This document shows positions 18,524 through 26,765 of a stretch of 64,000 nucleotides of DNA, piece by piece. The notes under the pieces were generated by a model, which saw only the letters and a list, made by a program, of their open reading frames with translations, was not told the origin of the DNA and searched no databases. Position numbers and translations under genes: made by a program. Position 1 is the first letter of the stretch. Each line of letters opens with the position of its first letter. Location: positions 99,851 through 163,850 of the forward strand of contig NZ_JAAMQI010000010.1 of assembly GCF_013523165.1 (NCBI RefSeq), in the 5' to 3' direction. Source of the DNA: Pseudomonas entomophila (GTDB lineage Bacteria > Pseudomonadota > Gammaproteobacteria > Pseudomonadales > Pseudomonadaceae).

Positions 18524-20377
18524 ATGTTGCGTGCATTTGAGCAACGGCTCGACCCTTTCCCGCCCGATGAGGCACCGCCACCGCCCGCCGGCCTGGCGCG
18601 GTTCCTCTGGGCCTGCACCCGCGGCGCACGCCGGTACATCCTGGCCTTTGCGGTGCTCAGCGCCGGTGTGTCGATCTACGAAGCCTGGCTGTTCGCCTTC
18701 CTCGGGCAGGTCGTCGACCTGTTGACCACCTGGCAGGCCGGTGGCGACGCGACAGGCCAGGAGCAGCGTGTGCTCTGGGGCATCGGCATCGTGCTGGTGG
18801 CCAGCGTCGGGCTGGTGGCGCTGCGCACCATGGTCCAGCACCAGATCCTGGCGATCAACCTGCCGCTGCGGCTGCGCTGGGACTTTCACCGGTTGATGCT
18901 GCGCCAGAGCCTGTCGTTCTTCTCCGACGAGTTTTCCGGGCGGGTCACCACCAAGGTGATGCAGACCGCGCTGTCGGTGCGTGAGGTGCTGTTCACGCTG
19001 GTGGAGATCATCCCGGGGATCGGCGTCTACTTCGTGGCGATCGTCGCCCTGGCCGGCGGCTTCGCGCTCAAGCTGATGCTGCCGTTCCTGGCCTGGATCG
19101 TGCTCTTCGGCCTGGCCATGGCGTACTTCGTGCCGCGCCTGGGCAAGGTCGGGCAGGAGCAGGCGCACGCGCGGTCGTCGATGACCGGGCGGGTGTCGGA
19201 CGCCTACACCAACATCACCACCGTCAAGCTGTTCTCCCATTCCAAGCGCGAGGCCCATTTCGCCCGCGCGGCCATGGAAGACTTCAAGCAGACCGGGTTC
19301 CGCCAGATGCGCCTGGTCAGCCAGTTCGAGATCGTCAACCAGGCGCTGGTGGTCGGGTTGATCATGGGCGCCGGGGGCTACGCCCTGTGGCTGTGGCACC
19401 AGGGCGACGTCGGCACTGGCGCCGTGGCCGCGATCACCGCCATGGCCCTGCGCATCAACGGCATGTCGCACTGGATCATGTGGCAGATGACCTCGCTGTT
19501 CGAGAACATCGGTACCGTGCAGGACGGCATGGACACGCTCACCCGCGGCCCCAAGGTGCAGGACGCGCCCGACGCGGGCACCCTGGTGACCACCGGTGGG
19601 GCAGTGACCTTCGACAACGTCAGCTTCAACTACAGCGGCGAGCGCCAGGTCCTGCAAGGCCTGAACCTGGACATCCGCCCCGGCGAGAAGATCGGCCTGG
19701 TCGGGCGCTCCGGGGCCGGCAAGTCGACGCTGATCAACCTGCTGCTGCGCTTCTACGACGTCGACAGTGGCCAGATTCGCATCGACGGGCAGGACATCGC
19801 CCAGGTGACCCAGGACAGCCTGCGCAGCGCCATCGGCATGGTCACCCAGGACACCTCGTTGCTGCACCGCTCGATTCGCGACAACATCGCCTATGGACGC
19901 CCCGACGCCACCGAAGCGCAGATCCGTGAGGCGGCGGTCAACGCCCAGGCCGACGGATTCATCAGCCAGCTCAGCGATCGCCAGGGCGGCACCGGCTACG
20001 ACACCCTGGTCGGCGAGCGCGGCATCAAGCTGTCCGGCGGGCAGCGCCAACGGGTCGCCATCGCCCGGGTGATGCTCAAGAACGCGCCGATCCTGCTGCT
20101 CGACGAAGCCACCAGTGCGCTGGACTCGGAGGTCGAGGTGGCCATCCAGGAAAGCCTCGACGAGATGATGCAGGGCAAGACCGTGATCGCCATCGCCCAC
20201 CGGCTCTCGACCATTGCGGCCATGGACCGCCTGATCGTGATGGACGCCGGGCGGATCATCGAGCAGGGCACCCATGCCGAGCTGCTGCGCAAGAACGGTA
20301 CCTATGCGCGGCTCTGGCAGCACCAGAGCGGCGGCTTCCTGGGCGAGGACCAGGGCGTGCTCGAAGACGTGGAATGA
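18524..20377 (+). CDS. ABC exporter, fused permease-ATPase (MsbA-like)
   Basis: A half-transporter of the type I exporter fold, 617 aa, expected to act as a homodimer in the inner membrane; substrate unknown. Six membrane helices span about residues 40-340 after a Pro-rich cytoplasmic N-terminus (LDPFPPDEAPPPPAG). The nucleotide-binding domain has Walker A GRSGAGKSTLINLLL, signature [16 protein letters not shown], Walker B ILLLDEATSALDSE and H-loop IAIAHRLSTI. The ATG at 18524 is preferred over a long upstream extension because GGAG lies just before it and the extension would read through REP sequence. Confidence 0.92.
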   Translation: MLRAFEQRLDPFPPDEAPPPPAGLARFLWACTRGARRYILAFAVLSAGVSIYEAWLFAFLGQVVDLLTTWQAGGDATGQEQRVLWGIGIVLVASVGLVALRTMVQHQILAINLPLRLRWDFHRLMLRQSLSFFSDEFSGRVTTKVMQTALSVREVLFTLVEIIPGIGVYFVAIVALAGGFALKLMLPFLAWIVLFGLAMAYFVPRLGKVGQEQAHARSSMTGRVSDAYTNITTVKLFSHSKREAHFARAAMEDFKQTGFRQMRLVSQFEIVNQALVVGLIMGAGGYALWLWHQGDVGTGAVAAITAMALRINGMSHWIMWQMTSLFENIGTVQDGMDTLTRGPKVQDAPDAGTLVTTGGAVTFDNVSFNYSGERQVLQGLNLDIRPGEKIGLVGRSGAGKSTLINLLLRFYDVDSGQIRIDGQDIAQVTQDSLRSAIGMVTQDTSLLHRSIRDNIAYGRPDATEAQIREAAVNAQADGFISQLSDRQGGTGYDTLVGERGIKLSGGQRQRVAIARVMLKNAPILLLDEATSALDSEVEVAIQESLDEMMQGKTVIAIAHRLSTIAAMDRLIVMDAGRIIEQGTHAELLRKNGTYARLWQHQSGGFLGEDQGVLEDVE

Positions 20378-20511
20378 ACCCGGCGATCAGGGTGTCGAGA
20401 CCGTCTCGTCAGACGAGGCACCTGACGCACTCCTGAGGCGCTGAACGGCATCGTCGGCGCTTCCAGGCGCCTGATGATCCATGCCGACACCGTGCTGCTG
20501 CCCTACGACCT

Positions 20512-20543
20512 GATCGCGTCCCTGTCTAAAAGGGACAGCGATC
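20512..20543. other. Small inverted repeat in the 20378-20614 gap
   Basis: GATCGC and GCGATC flank TCCCT/AGGGA arms around a GTCTAAA loop. It could form a hairpin but has no adjacent T-tract. The rest of the 237-base gap shows no gene. Confidence 0.35.
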
Positions 20544-20614
20544 GGCGGCCATGTGATTTGCGGGCCGGCCTCAGGGTCATGTAACGTCGCCGCGCACGGT
20601 CTCCAGGAGCCTCC

Positions 20615-21121
20615 ATGATGCCTTCTCCCACTGTTCCCGACCGGCCTCGACAGCGACGCATCCGCTGGCTGCAGGCCATGGCGCTGGCGCACCTGTTTGG
20701 TGGCCTGGTGCTGACCTGGGCCGGGCATGCGCCCTGGTTCGACAGCTACTTCGCCAGCATCGAGCAGGTCTTCTGGGCGCAGGCTGTGCCCGTCGCCGCG
20801 CGTGAGCAGCAGGTCTGGTGGATGGCGCTGTTCGCCGCCACCGTGCAGAGCTACGCGCTGTACATGCTGGCGTTGATCCAGCTCGGCGACCGCTTTGCCG
20901 ATCACCGCGTCTGGGGCTGGCTGATGGCTGGGCTGCTGCTGTGGGCGCCGCAGGACCTCTGGCTGTCGCTGCGGGTGGGGCTGTGGTCCCACGGGGTAAT
21001 CGACGGCCTGGCGTTGCTGGTGTTGGTGCCGCCCCTGGTCTGGTTGTATTGGCATGACCGCCGGCAGACCATGGCCGGAGCCTCGCCCACGCGTGGAGTG
21101 TCCCGAGGAGTCGACCGTTGA
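20615..21121 (+). CDS. Small four-helix membrane protein of unknown function
   Basis: A 168-aa protein with four hydrophobic segments (about residues 20-36, 68-88, 103-118 and 128-145), a basic N-terminal tail (RPRQRRIRW) and a basic C-terminus (YWHDRRQT), consistent with a polytopic inner-membrane protein with both ends in the cytoplasm. Trp-rich, no recognised catalytic motif. GGAGCCTCC before the ATG provides the ribosome-binding site. Not recognised as a characterised family. The 145 bases after it contain no convincing gene. Confidence 0.7.
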   Translation: MMPSPTVPDRPRQRRIRWLQAMALAHLFGGLVLTWAGHAPWFDSYFASIEQVFWAQAVPVAAREQQVWWMALFAATVQSYALYMLALIQLGDRFADHRVWGWLMAGLLLWAPQDLWLSLRVGLWSHGVIDGLALLVLVPPLVWLYWHDRRQTMAGASPTRGVSRGVDR

Positions 21122-21266
21122 TGTACTGGCTGACCGGCAATGGCAGCACGCCTCCCAGGTGAACGACGCCTGGCTTGGGCGCGAGGTGCAGTATCGAGGC
21201 AGGGGGCTGCGGTTGGCGCAGGTCGAGCGTAATGCCAAGGCCCGTTGCTCGACCGCGCCGGGTACC

Positions 21267-22229
21267 TCAACCGGCCAGGCGCTGGTTCATCCAGGCATGA
21301 CTGTGGGCCTGCACCTGCTGGGCCAGCGGCACCGGAAAGTGGAGAAAGCCATGGGGCGCGGCGGGCAGCAGGTGCGTCTCGACCGCTGCCACCTGGGACC
21401 AGCGTTCGGCCATCAGCTGCGTGTCATCGCGCAGGGGGTCGAGTTCGCCAGCGAACAGCAGGGCTGGCGGCAGGCCGTCGAGTTCCCCGTACAGGGGCGA
21501 CAGCGGTGGGTTGCGGCGCTGCTGGTCGCTCATGTCGGGGGTCAGGCGCCGCAACGCCTCGACCATGCCGGGGCCGTCGAGCACCAAGGTGTCGGGGCCG
21601 GCGCTGCGCACGCTGGGCGTGCCGGTGAGGTCGTAGACGCCGTAATAGAGCACCGTCCCCTGGATGCGCGCCAGCAGGTCAGGCCAGGCCTTGAGCGACA
21701 GCAGGGTCGCCGCGGCCAGGTGCGCGCCGGCCGACTCGCCGATGAGGATCACCGGCAGGCCGGCGAAGGCGTCGTCGTCGCTTTCGAGCAACCAGCGCGC
21801 GGCCGACAAGCAGTCGTCCAGCAGCCCCTGGAGCGGCGTCGTGGTCGCCAGTCGATAGTCCACCGACACCACGGTCACGTTGCAAGCCTTGACCCGCGCC
21901 GCGTTGACGTCGTCGTTCATCTGCGCGTTGCCGATGACCCAGCCCCCGCCGTGGATGTCCAGCACGATGCCTCTGGAGGGGCCGGCCGGGCGGATGATGC
22001 GCACCGGGACCGGCGTGTCCGGCAGCCCGCCCAGGCGCATACGGGCCTGCAGGCCATGCTTGGCCAGGTCCCGCATCCCGGCGAACTGGCCGGCACGCAG
22101 CAGGGCCTGGAGCGCGGTCGGGGCCAGGCGGTTGCGCATGCGGAACCGCGGCAGCCAGGCCAGCGTGCGGTTGAAGCGTTGCATCTGCGCGAGGGTGTCT
22201 GCAGAGCGCCAGGGGGCTTGAGTGGTCAC
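21267..22229 (-). CDS. Alpha/beta hydrolase, HSL-type esterase
   Basis: A 320-aa esterase/lipase of the hormone-sensitive lipase family, predicted cytoplasmic. The oxyanion-hole motif HGGGW (in VLDIHGGGWVIGN), nucleophile elbow GESAG (ILIGESAGAHLAAA), acid region GELDPLRDD and catalytic His in AAPHGFLHF are all present. The GTG at 22229 (VTTQAPWRS) has GAGGA at 9-base spacing; in-frame GTG codons at 22235 and 22262 are less well placed. Followed by APC permease sequence upstream on the same strand, but the 80-base gap does not show clear coupling. Substrate unknown. Confidence 0.88.
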   Translation of the reverse strand: MTTQAPWRSADTLAQMQRFNRTLAWLPRFRMRNRLAPTALQALLRAGQFAGMRDLAKHGLQARMRLGGLPDTPVPVRIIRPAGPSRGIVLDIHGGGWVIGNAQMNDDVNAARVKACNVTVVSVDYRLATTTPLQGLLDDCLSAARWLLESDDDAFAGLPVILIGESAGAHLAAATLLSLKAWPDLLARIQGTVLYYGVYDLTGTPSVRSAGPDTLVLDGPGMVEALRRLTPDMSDQQRRNPPLSPLYGELDGLPPALLFAGELDPLRDDTQLMAERWSQVAAVETHLLPAAPHGFLHFPVPLAQQVQAHSHAWMNQRLAG

Positions 22230-22310
22230 GATCACAGGTCCTCGTTCGGCCGGCGCGTGCACCGGCAGGTCTTGAAGGGGCGCCTTCGACGCGTCGGGTC
22301 AACGAGGCGT

Positions 22311-23618
22311 TCAGTGCGCGACCGCACGCGTGCCGTAACGGCGCGCCAGCGCATGCAGGCCGACACCGACTGCCAGCAGGATGCCGGCCCGCAACCAGTT
22401 CCCGGCCGGTTGCTGGGTCAGCAGCACCAGGCACGAGAGGATGCCCAGTACCGGCACGATCGGGTGAATGCTGAAGTGGGGCTCCTCGATCTTGTCCTTC
22501 TTCAGCACCAGCACGGCCAGGTTGGTGCTCAGGAACACGAACAGCAACAGCAGCACCACGGTCTCGGCCAGCACTTCGAGAGTACCGGTAAGCGTCAGCA
22601 GCGCGGCCAGTGCGGTGGTCGCCAGGATGGCCGGTGCCGGGGTACGTCGGTTCGGCAGCACCTGGCCCAGCCAGGCCGGCAGCAGGCCTTCACGGGCCAT
22701 GCCCAGGGTCAGGCGGCTGGCCATGATCATGGTCAGCAGCGCGCCGTTGGCGACCGCGACCAGAGCGATCACGGCGAACCAGCTGCGACGGATGCCCAGG
22801 CCTGAATCGCCGACGATGTCCATCAATGGGGCCTTGGCGGCGATCAGCGCATCGGCGGGCATCACCAGCGCGGCCCCGGCACCGACGGCCAGGTAGACCA
22901 GGCCGGCGATCAGCAGGGCCATGAAGAGGGCCTTGGGGTAGGTACGGCGCACGTCACGCACTTCTTCGGCCAGGTTGGCGGACGTTTCGAAACCGACATA
23001 GGAATAGAACGCCAGTAGCGCTGCACCGAGAATCGCGCCGGCCGGTGCGTGGCCGCCGAAGTCCAGCAGCCGCGAAGGCTCGGCGCGGCCTTGTCCGCAC
23101 AAGGCGGCCACGGCGACGATCACCAGCACCAGGCCACTGAGTTCGATCACGGTCATCACCAGGTTGGCGCTCAGAGATTCCTTGATGCCGCGCAGGTTGA
23201 GCGCAGCGATCAGTAACAAGAACAGCGGGGCCAGTATGTGGGTCGGCCAGTCCAGGAAAACGCGCAGGTACTCCCCGGAGAAGGCCAGCGCCAGGCCGGC
23301 CACACTGGTGATGCCGGCCGCCAGCATGGCGAAGCCGACCAGAAACGAAAGCAGAGGCGAGCCGAAGGCACGCTGGGCGAAGACCGACGCGCCCCCGGCG
23401 CGGGGGTACTTGCTGACCAGTTCGGCGTACGACGCGGCCGTGAACAGGGCGAACAGCAACCCCACCGCCAGCGGGGCCCAGATCGCGCCCCCGGCCCGGT
23501 CGGCGATGGCGCCGGCCAAGGCATAGACGCCGGCACCCAGTACGTCGCCCAGGATGAAGAACACCAGCAGCGGCAGGGTGACGACACGTTTGAGGGCACG
23601 AGCAGGCGGTGGATTCAT
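22311..23618 (-). CDS. APC-superfamily amino acid permease
   Basis: A 435-aa secondary transporter with about 12 membrane helices and the APC N-terminal signature (FFILGDVLGAGVYALAGAIA, unwound TM1 with GAGVY). Helix 6 contains FYSYVGFETSANLAEE, a pattern common to amino-acid/polyamine carriers. The substrate is probably an amino acid or polyamine but is not determined. The ATG at 23618 (MNPPPARALKR) is preferred over an in-frame codon at 23642. It lies upstream of the esterase on the same strand and is separated from the DUF4142 gene by a terminator. Confidence 0.88.
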   Translation of the reverse strand: MNPPPARALKRVVTLPLLVFFILGDVLGAGVYALAGAIADRAGGAIWAPLAVGLLFALFTAASYAELVSKYPRAGGASVFAQRAFGSPLLSFLVGFAMLAAGITSVAGLALAFSGEYLRVFLDWPTHILAPLFLLLIAALNLRGIKESLSANLVMTVIELSGLVLVIVAVAALCGQGRAEPSRLLDFGGHAPAGAILGAALLAFYSYVGFETSANLAEEVRDVRRTYPKALFMALLIAGLVYLAVGAGAALVMPADALIAAKAPLMDIVGDSGLGIRRSWFAVIALVAVANGALLTMIMASRLTLGMAREGLLPAWLGQVLPNRRTPAPAILATTALAALLTLTGTLEVLAETVVLLLLFVFLSTNLAVLVLKKDKIEEPHFSIHPIVPVLGILSCLVLLTQQPAGNWLRAGILLAVGVGLHALARRYGTRAVAH

Positions 23619-23651
23619 CGAGAGGCGTCCTGGCGAAAGCAATGAACAATG

Positions 23652-23682
23652 AAAAAAGGCGCCGGATCGTGATCACGGCGCC
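23652..23682 (-). terminator. Rho-independent terminator of the DUF4142 gene
   Basis: On the minus strand GGCGCCG and CGGCGCC pair around an 11-base loop and are followed by TTTTTT (23652-23657), 22 bases beyond the DUF4142 stop codon. A textbook intrinsic terminator. Confidence 0.85.
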
Positions 23683-23703
23683 TCGTCGACCAACCCTTGC
23701 GTC

Positions 23704-24225
23704 TTACTGGGTCTTGTCGTGCGCAGCGTCGCCACCGTGGGCGGCGGCCAGTTTCTTGGCCTGGGTCAGGTGAGCTTCGAGTTTAGGCAGGGTGTCGGCT
23801 GCGAATTTCTTCACGTCCGCGTCCTTGCCGTCCTTGACCTCTTCCTTGAAGAGTTCGATGGTCTGCTCGTGCGCCTTGACCTGGTTGTTGGCATAGGAGC
23901 GATCGAACGATTCGTCACGAATGTCCAGGATCAGCTTCTTGGCCTTGTCCATCAGTTCGGCGTCGGTCGCGACCTTGATGTTCTTGGTCTGGGCGATGCC
24001 TTTGAGTTGTTCGTTGGCCTTGGTGTGGTCGTCGACCATCATCTGGGCGAAGGTCTTCACGTCTGCGGACTGGCTCTTTTCCAGGGCCAGCTTGCCGGCT
24101 TCGATTTCGGCGATGCCCTTGGCAGAGGCTTCATCGACGAAATCGGCAGGTTCGGCAGCCATGACGGCCTGAGCGGCGAAGGCGAAGAGAACGCTGCAGA
24201 TACCAGCTTGAAGTTTCTTGTTCAT
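23704..24225 (-). CDS. DUF4142 periplasmic protein
   Basis: A 173-aa ferritin-like-fold family protein with a Sec signal (MNKKLQAGICSVLFAFAAQA ... VMAA). The mature part is Lys/Glu/Asp-rich and entirely helical by composition (ASAKGIAEIEAGKLALEK, DVKTFAQMMVDDHTKANEQL, VKAHEQTIELFKEEV), matching the DUF4142 layout. The molecular function is unknown; relatives are often stress-induced periplasmic proteins. AAGGAGCT lies before the ATG and a strong terminator follows, so it is monocistronic. Confidence 0.9.
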   Translation of the reverse strand: MNKKLQAGICSVLFAFAAQAVMAAEPADFVDEASAKGIAEIEAGKLALEKSQSADVKTFAQMMVDDHTKANEQLKGIAQTKNIKVATDAELMDKAKKLILDIRDESFDRSYANNQVKAHEQTIELFKEEVKDGKDADVKKFAADTLPKLEAHLTQAKKLAAAHGGDAAHDKTQ

Positions 24226-24353
24226 GGGCCATAGCTCCTTAAGTCATATCCATGTGGCGGTGGGGTCCGCATTCGTGTGACTGGAGGCATGCGCGCGAGG
24301 TTCAGAAAAATGTTCGATCCTTGTCTTCGGGCGATTTGCAGGCGACAGAATCA

Positions 24354-25013
24354 TCAGGTAGGTCGCTGAAAATGCTGGGCCAGTGCAGAGGCCTTGGCAC
24401 GAATGTGTCGGCCCCGCAGCATCAGCACCACGAGGCTGCCGACCGTGGCCAGCGCCATGTCCTTCTGCGCATCCCAGAAGTCACCCTGGGCCCCGACGAA
24501 CGAGGAATCGCCTCCGCCCAGGTAGGCGCCACCGATCCACTCCATCAGTTCATAGAGCAAGGAGGTGGCCAGGATGAAGGACCAGGCGACCAGGGACGCC
24601 CAGGCGCCCTGCAACCCACAGCGCGCCACCAGCAGCTCGCGAAAGGGCAGGGCCAGCAGCAGGCCGTACGCCAAGTGCACCAGCCGGTCGTACTGGTTGC
24701 GTTGCCAGCCGAACGTCTGGTCGAGGCTGACGTTCAGCCACTGCAGCGACAGGGCGTCGTAGGGGACCCTGGGGTAGGTGAAGTGCGTGCCGATCTCGTG
24801 CAAGCAGAGGAAAGCCACGATCAGTGCCCAGGCCTGGGTGGACAACGCGAAGCGATCTCGGTAGAGCCAGGCCAGTGCACCGCCGACCAGGACCAGGCCG
24901 TTCTCCACGAGCCAGGTGGTGCGGTCGAGGGGATCCCAGCCGCAGGCGACGAAGACCAGCGCAAAGCCCACGAACAGGCCCTGTCTGCAGGTGATGGCGG
25001 TCTTGGACGGCAT
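24354..25013 (-). CDS. DUF2238 (YjdF-type) inner-membrane protein
   Basis: A 219-aa protein with about six hydrophobic segments and the conserved DUF2238 features: LHEIGTHFTYPRVPYD, the DRLVHLAYGLLLALPFRE segment and YELMEWIGGAYLGGG ending in FVGAQGDFWDAQKDMALATVGS. The acidic and His residues grouped in these membrane-edge motifs suggest a metal- or lipid-binding active site, but no function is known. Monocistronic; divergent from the TTG-started gene at 25236. Confidence 0.9.
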   Translation of the reverse strand: MPSKTAITCRQGLFVGFALVFVACGWDPLDRTTWLVENGLVLVGGALAWLYRDRFALSTQAWALIVAFLCLHEIGTHFTYPRVPYDALSLQWLNVSLDQTFGWQRNQYDRLVHLAYGLLLALPFRELLVARCGLQGAWASLVAWSFILATSLLYELMEWIGGAYLGGGDSSFVGAQGDFWDAQKDMALATVGSLVVLMLRGRHIRAKASALAQHFQRPT

Positions 25014-25235
25014 GCAGGCTCCTTGGGGTTGCGCGGCGAAGGCTCTGACACTATGGAGTGCTGTGCGAGCCGGCCTGTTCCGTCACGGTCTGGCCTGCCT
25101 GTTACGGCGCATTGCGACGAAGACGCAGGGTTTTCGTACAGGATGCAAGTCTGTGCTTGCCCAGGCGCGCCGAAGTTGGCACGCTTTGCGCGCAATCGAC
25201 CACCCCCAAGCCGTTCTAGAGAAGGGAGCGTACCG

Positions 25236-25982
25236 TTGAGTTGGGAAAAAGTTGGAAAATCCCTCGTGGGCGTCCTGGCCGTGCTGGCCCTCGTGATCGT
25301 GGGGTTCGTGCTTACGCGGGGCGACGCCCGGCTGCAAGCCTACCTGACGTACGACAGCCTGACCTATCCCACCCAGTTCAGCGCACGGATCAGTGCCGCC
25401 AGCGAACAGCTCAAGTACGACGTCCTGTCACGGCAGGTGCAGCGCATCGGCGCTGGCGCGCTCGACCAGGATCAAGTCGCTCAGTTGGTCGAAGTGTCCC
25501 AGGCGCCGTTCCGGCAGATGTTTGCCAAGCCCTTCGAAGCCGGGCTGGTGGATCACCGCACTGCCTTGTACATCGACTTGAACAACACCAGCGAGCGACC
25601 CGTCAAGGACATCCATATTCGTTTGCCGGCCAAGGGCCTGGTGCAGGTGCGCAACGATGCCGGTGATGACGAGGTTCACGAACAGCCGGCCAGCGCGGTG
25701 GACATCCCTGAGATCACCCCAGGGGGCAGCGCGAAGGTCTGGGTCTACTTCGACAGCGACTACAGCGAGATACGCCAAGGCAGCATTTCGATCCGAGACG
25801 CTGAAGGCAAGGCCGACCTGCATGCCTACCGCGCTTTCACGGGGCTCGATGCAGACGTCGCGCAGTACCGGATGCCACTGCTGTGGCTGCTGGGCTGCTC
25901 GCTGGCAGGCGTGCTTGGCCTGACCTTCGTGTGCCTGTCGCAACGGCGGCGTCTTCGCCCCTCCGTGGGGCGCACGGCCTGA
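25236..25982 (+). CDS. Bitopic membrane protein of unknown function (TTG start)
   Basis: A 248-aa protein with a membrane helix at each end: residues about 9-27 (VGVLAVLALVIVGFVLT) and about 213-234 (LLWLLGCSLAGVLGLTFVCL). The intervening 180-residue domain should be periplasmic. Its later part, ALYIDLNNTSERPVKDIHIR followed by DIPEITPGGSAKVWVYFDSD, looks like a beta-sandwich. The start is TTG at 25236, supported by AAGGGAG 7 bases upstream and by the membrane helix beginning immediately after. Family not recognised. Confidence 0.75.
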   Translation: MSWEKVGKSLVGVLAVLALVIVGFVLTRGDARLQAYLTYDSLTYPTQFSARISAASEQLKYDVLSRQVQRIGAGALDQDQVAQLVEVSQAPFRQMFAKPFEAGLVDHRTALYIDLNNTSERPVKDIHIRLPAKGLVQVRNDAGDDEVHEQPASAVDIPEITPGGSAKVWVYFDSDYSEIRQGSISIRDAEGKADLHAYRAFTGLDADVAQYRMPLLWLLGCSLAGVLGLTFVCLSQRRRLRPSVGRTA

Positions 25983-26028
25983 CAGGCCTGCGCCTGCTTG
26001 CCGTCACTGACTGCTCCGACAATGGGCA

Positions 26029-26205
26029 TCAGTGCAACGACAAGGCGGGCGTCGCTCGATTCGTCATTCGTTTCTCGCGTTCGACGGGCGCTGCGGCCAC
26101 CGGACCTTGATGCCGTCTGGCAATTCGCAATACACCCCACAACATCGCCAGCGCAATCGCCATCCATGCACTGATCAGGCTGAAAAGTATCATCGCAAGG
26201 CTCAT
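26029..26205 (-). CDS. Small single-helix membrane protein, 58 aa
   Basis: A short reading frame opening MSLAMILFSLISAWMAIALA, i.e. a hydrophobic helix of about 26 residues followed by a basic stretch (RIARRH) and a polar tail. AGGGGG sits at a proper distance upstream of the ATG. The membrane-helix-plus-basic-anchor layout and good ribosome-binding site argue for a real gene. No function is suggested. Confidence 0.55.
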   Translation of the reverse strand: MSLAMILFSLISAWMAIALAMLWGVLRIARRHQGPVAAAPVEREKRMTNRATPALSLH

Positions 26206-26399
26206 GAAATACCCCCTGTGCTTTGGTCACTTCTCTTGCATGTAATCAGCTGACTGCCCCCGCAACGGCGAAATTCCATGAAATGTGCCTTGGGAAGATG
26301 ATTGGCGCGCTGCTTGCTTGTGACAGGCGATGAGCGGTCATGGGGAGGCGGGGGAAAGAGAGGGGTGCGATTGCTGTTTCTGGGTCCGCTGTGCTGGCC

Positions 26400-26655
26400 T
26401 GGGGGAGGCTGGCTTGCCAGCGATAGCGTTCGATCAATCACCGCCTGCATCGCGGGCAAGCCCGCTCCCACAGGAAGGTGTTCAGCTCGGCTTCTTGACA
26501 GGCTGTACCGGCCTAAGTGGAGCTTGTCGGCTATGGCATTCGATCAATCACCGCCTGCATCGCGGGCAAGTCCGCTCTCACAGGAAGGTGTTCGGCTTCG
26601 GCTTATTGGCAGGCTGCATTGGCCCGAGTGGGAGCTGGCTTGCCAGCGATGAGGG
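26400..26655. repeat. Tandem REP-containing repeat, about 110-bp period
   Basis: The segment TTCGATCAATCACCGCCTGC, continuing through a REP core and ACAGGAAGGTGTTC, occurs at 26429 and again at 26539 with only two changes in the REP part (AAGCCC to AAGTCC; TCCCAC to TCTCAC). Inverted variant REP units flank the pair (GGCTGGCTTGCCAGCGATAG at 26408; GAGCTGGCTTGCCAGCGATG at 26632). No gene in this stretch. Confidence 0.8.
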
Positions 26656-26765
26656 CAATGACCGCCCCACCGACCTCCTGACAAGCCCACTCTACTTGCG
26701 CGATTGGTCTCGCATTGCGTCATGGCCTGCTGTCGGCCCAGGCCTTGAACGCAAGCGGCGTGGCC

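Noticed and set aside
21122..21266. Possible gene remnant after the four-helix membrane protein
   Set aside because: Short open stretch with protein-like composition in one frame but no start, no conserved motif and no recognisable homologue.
21054..22805. A 583-codon plus-strand frame
   Set aside because: Runs antisense through both the esterase and APC permease genes and has low-complexity composition.
25176..25198. Sigma54-like promoter TTGGCACGCTTTGCGC before the TTG-started gene
   Set aside because: The GG to GC spacing fits only with a poor -12 element; with the good TTGC element the spacing is two bases short.
24252..25235. N-terminal extension of the bitopic protein frame
   Set aside because: This part is antisense to the DUF2238 gene. 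The TTG at 25236 with AAGGGAG marks the true start.
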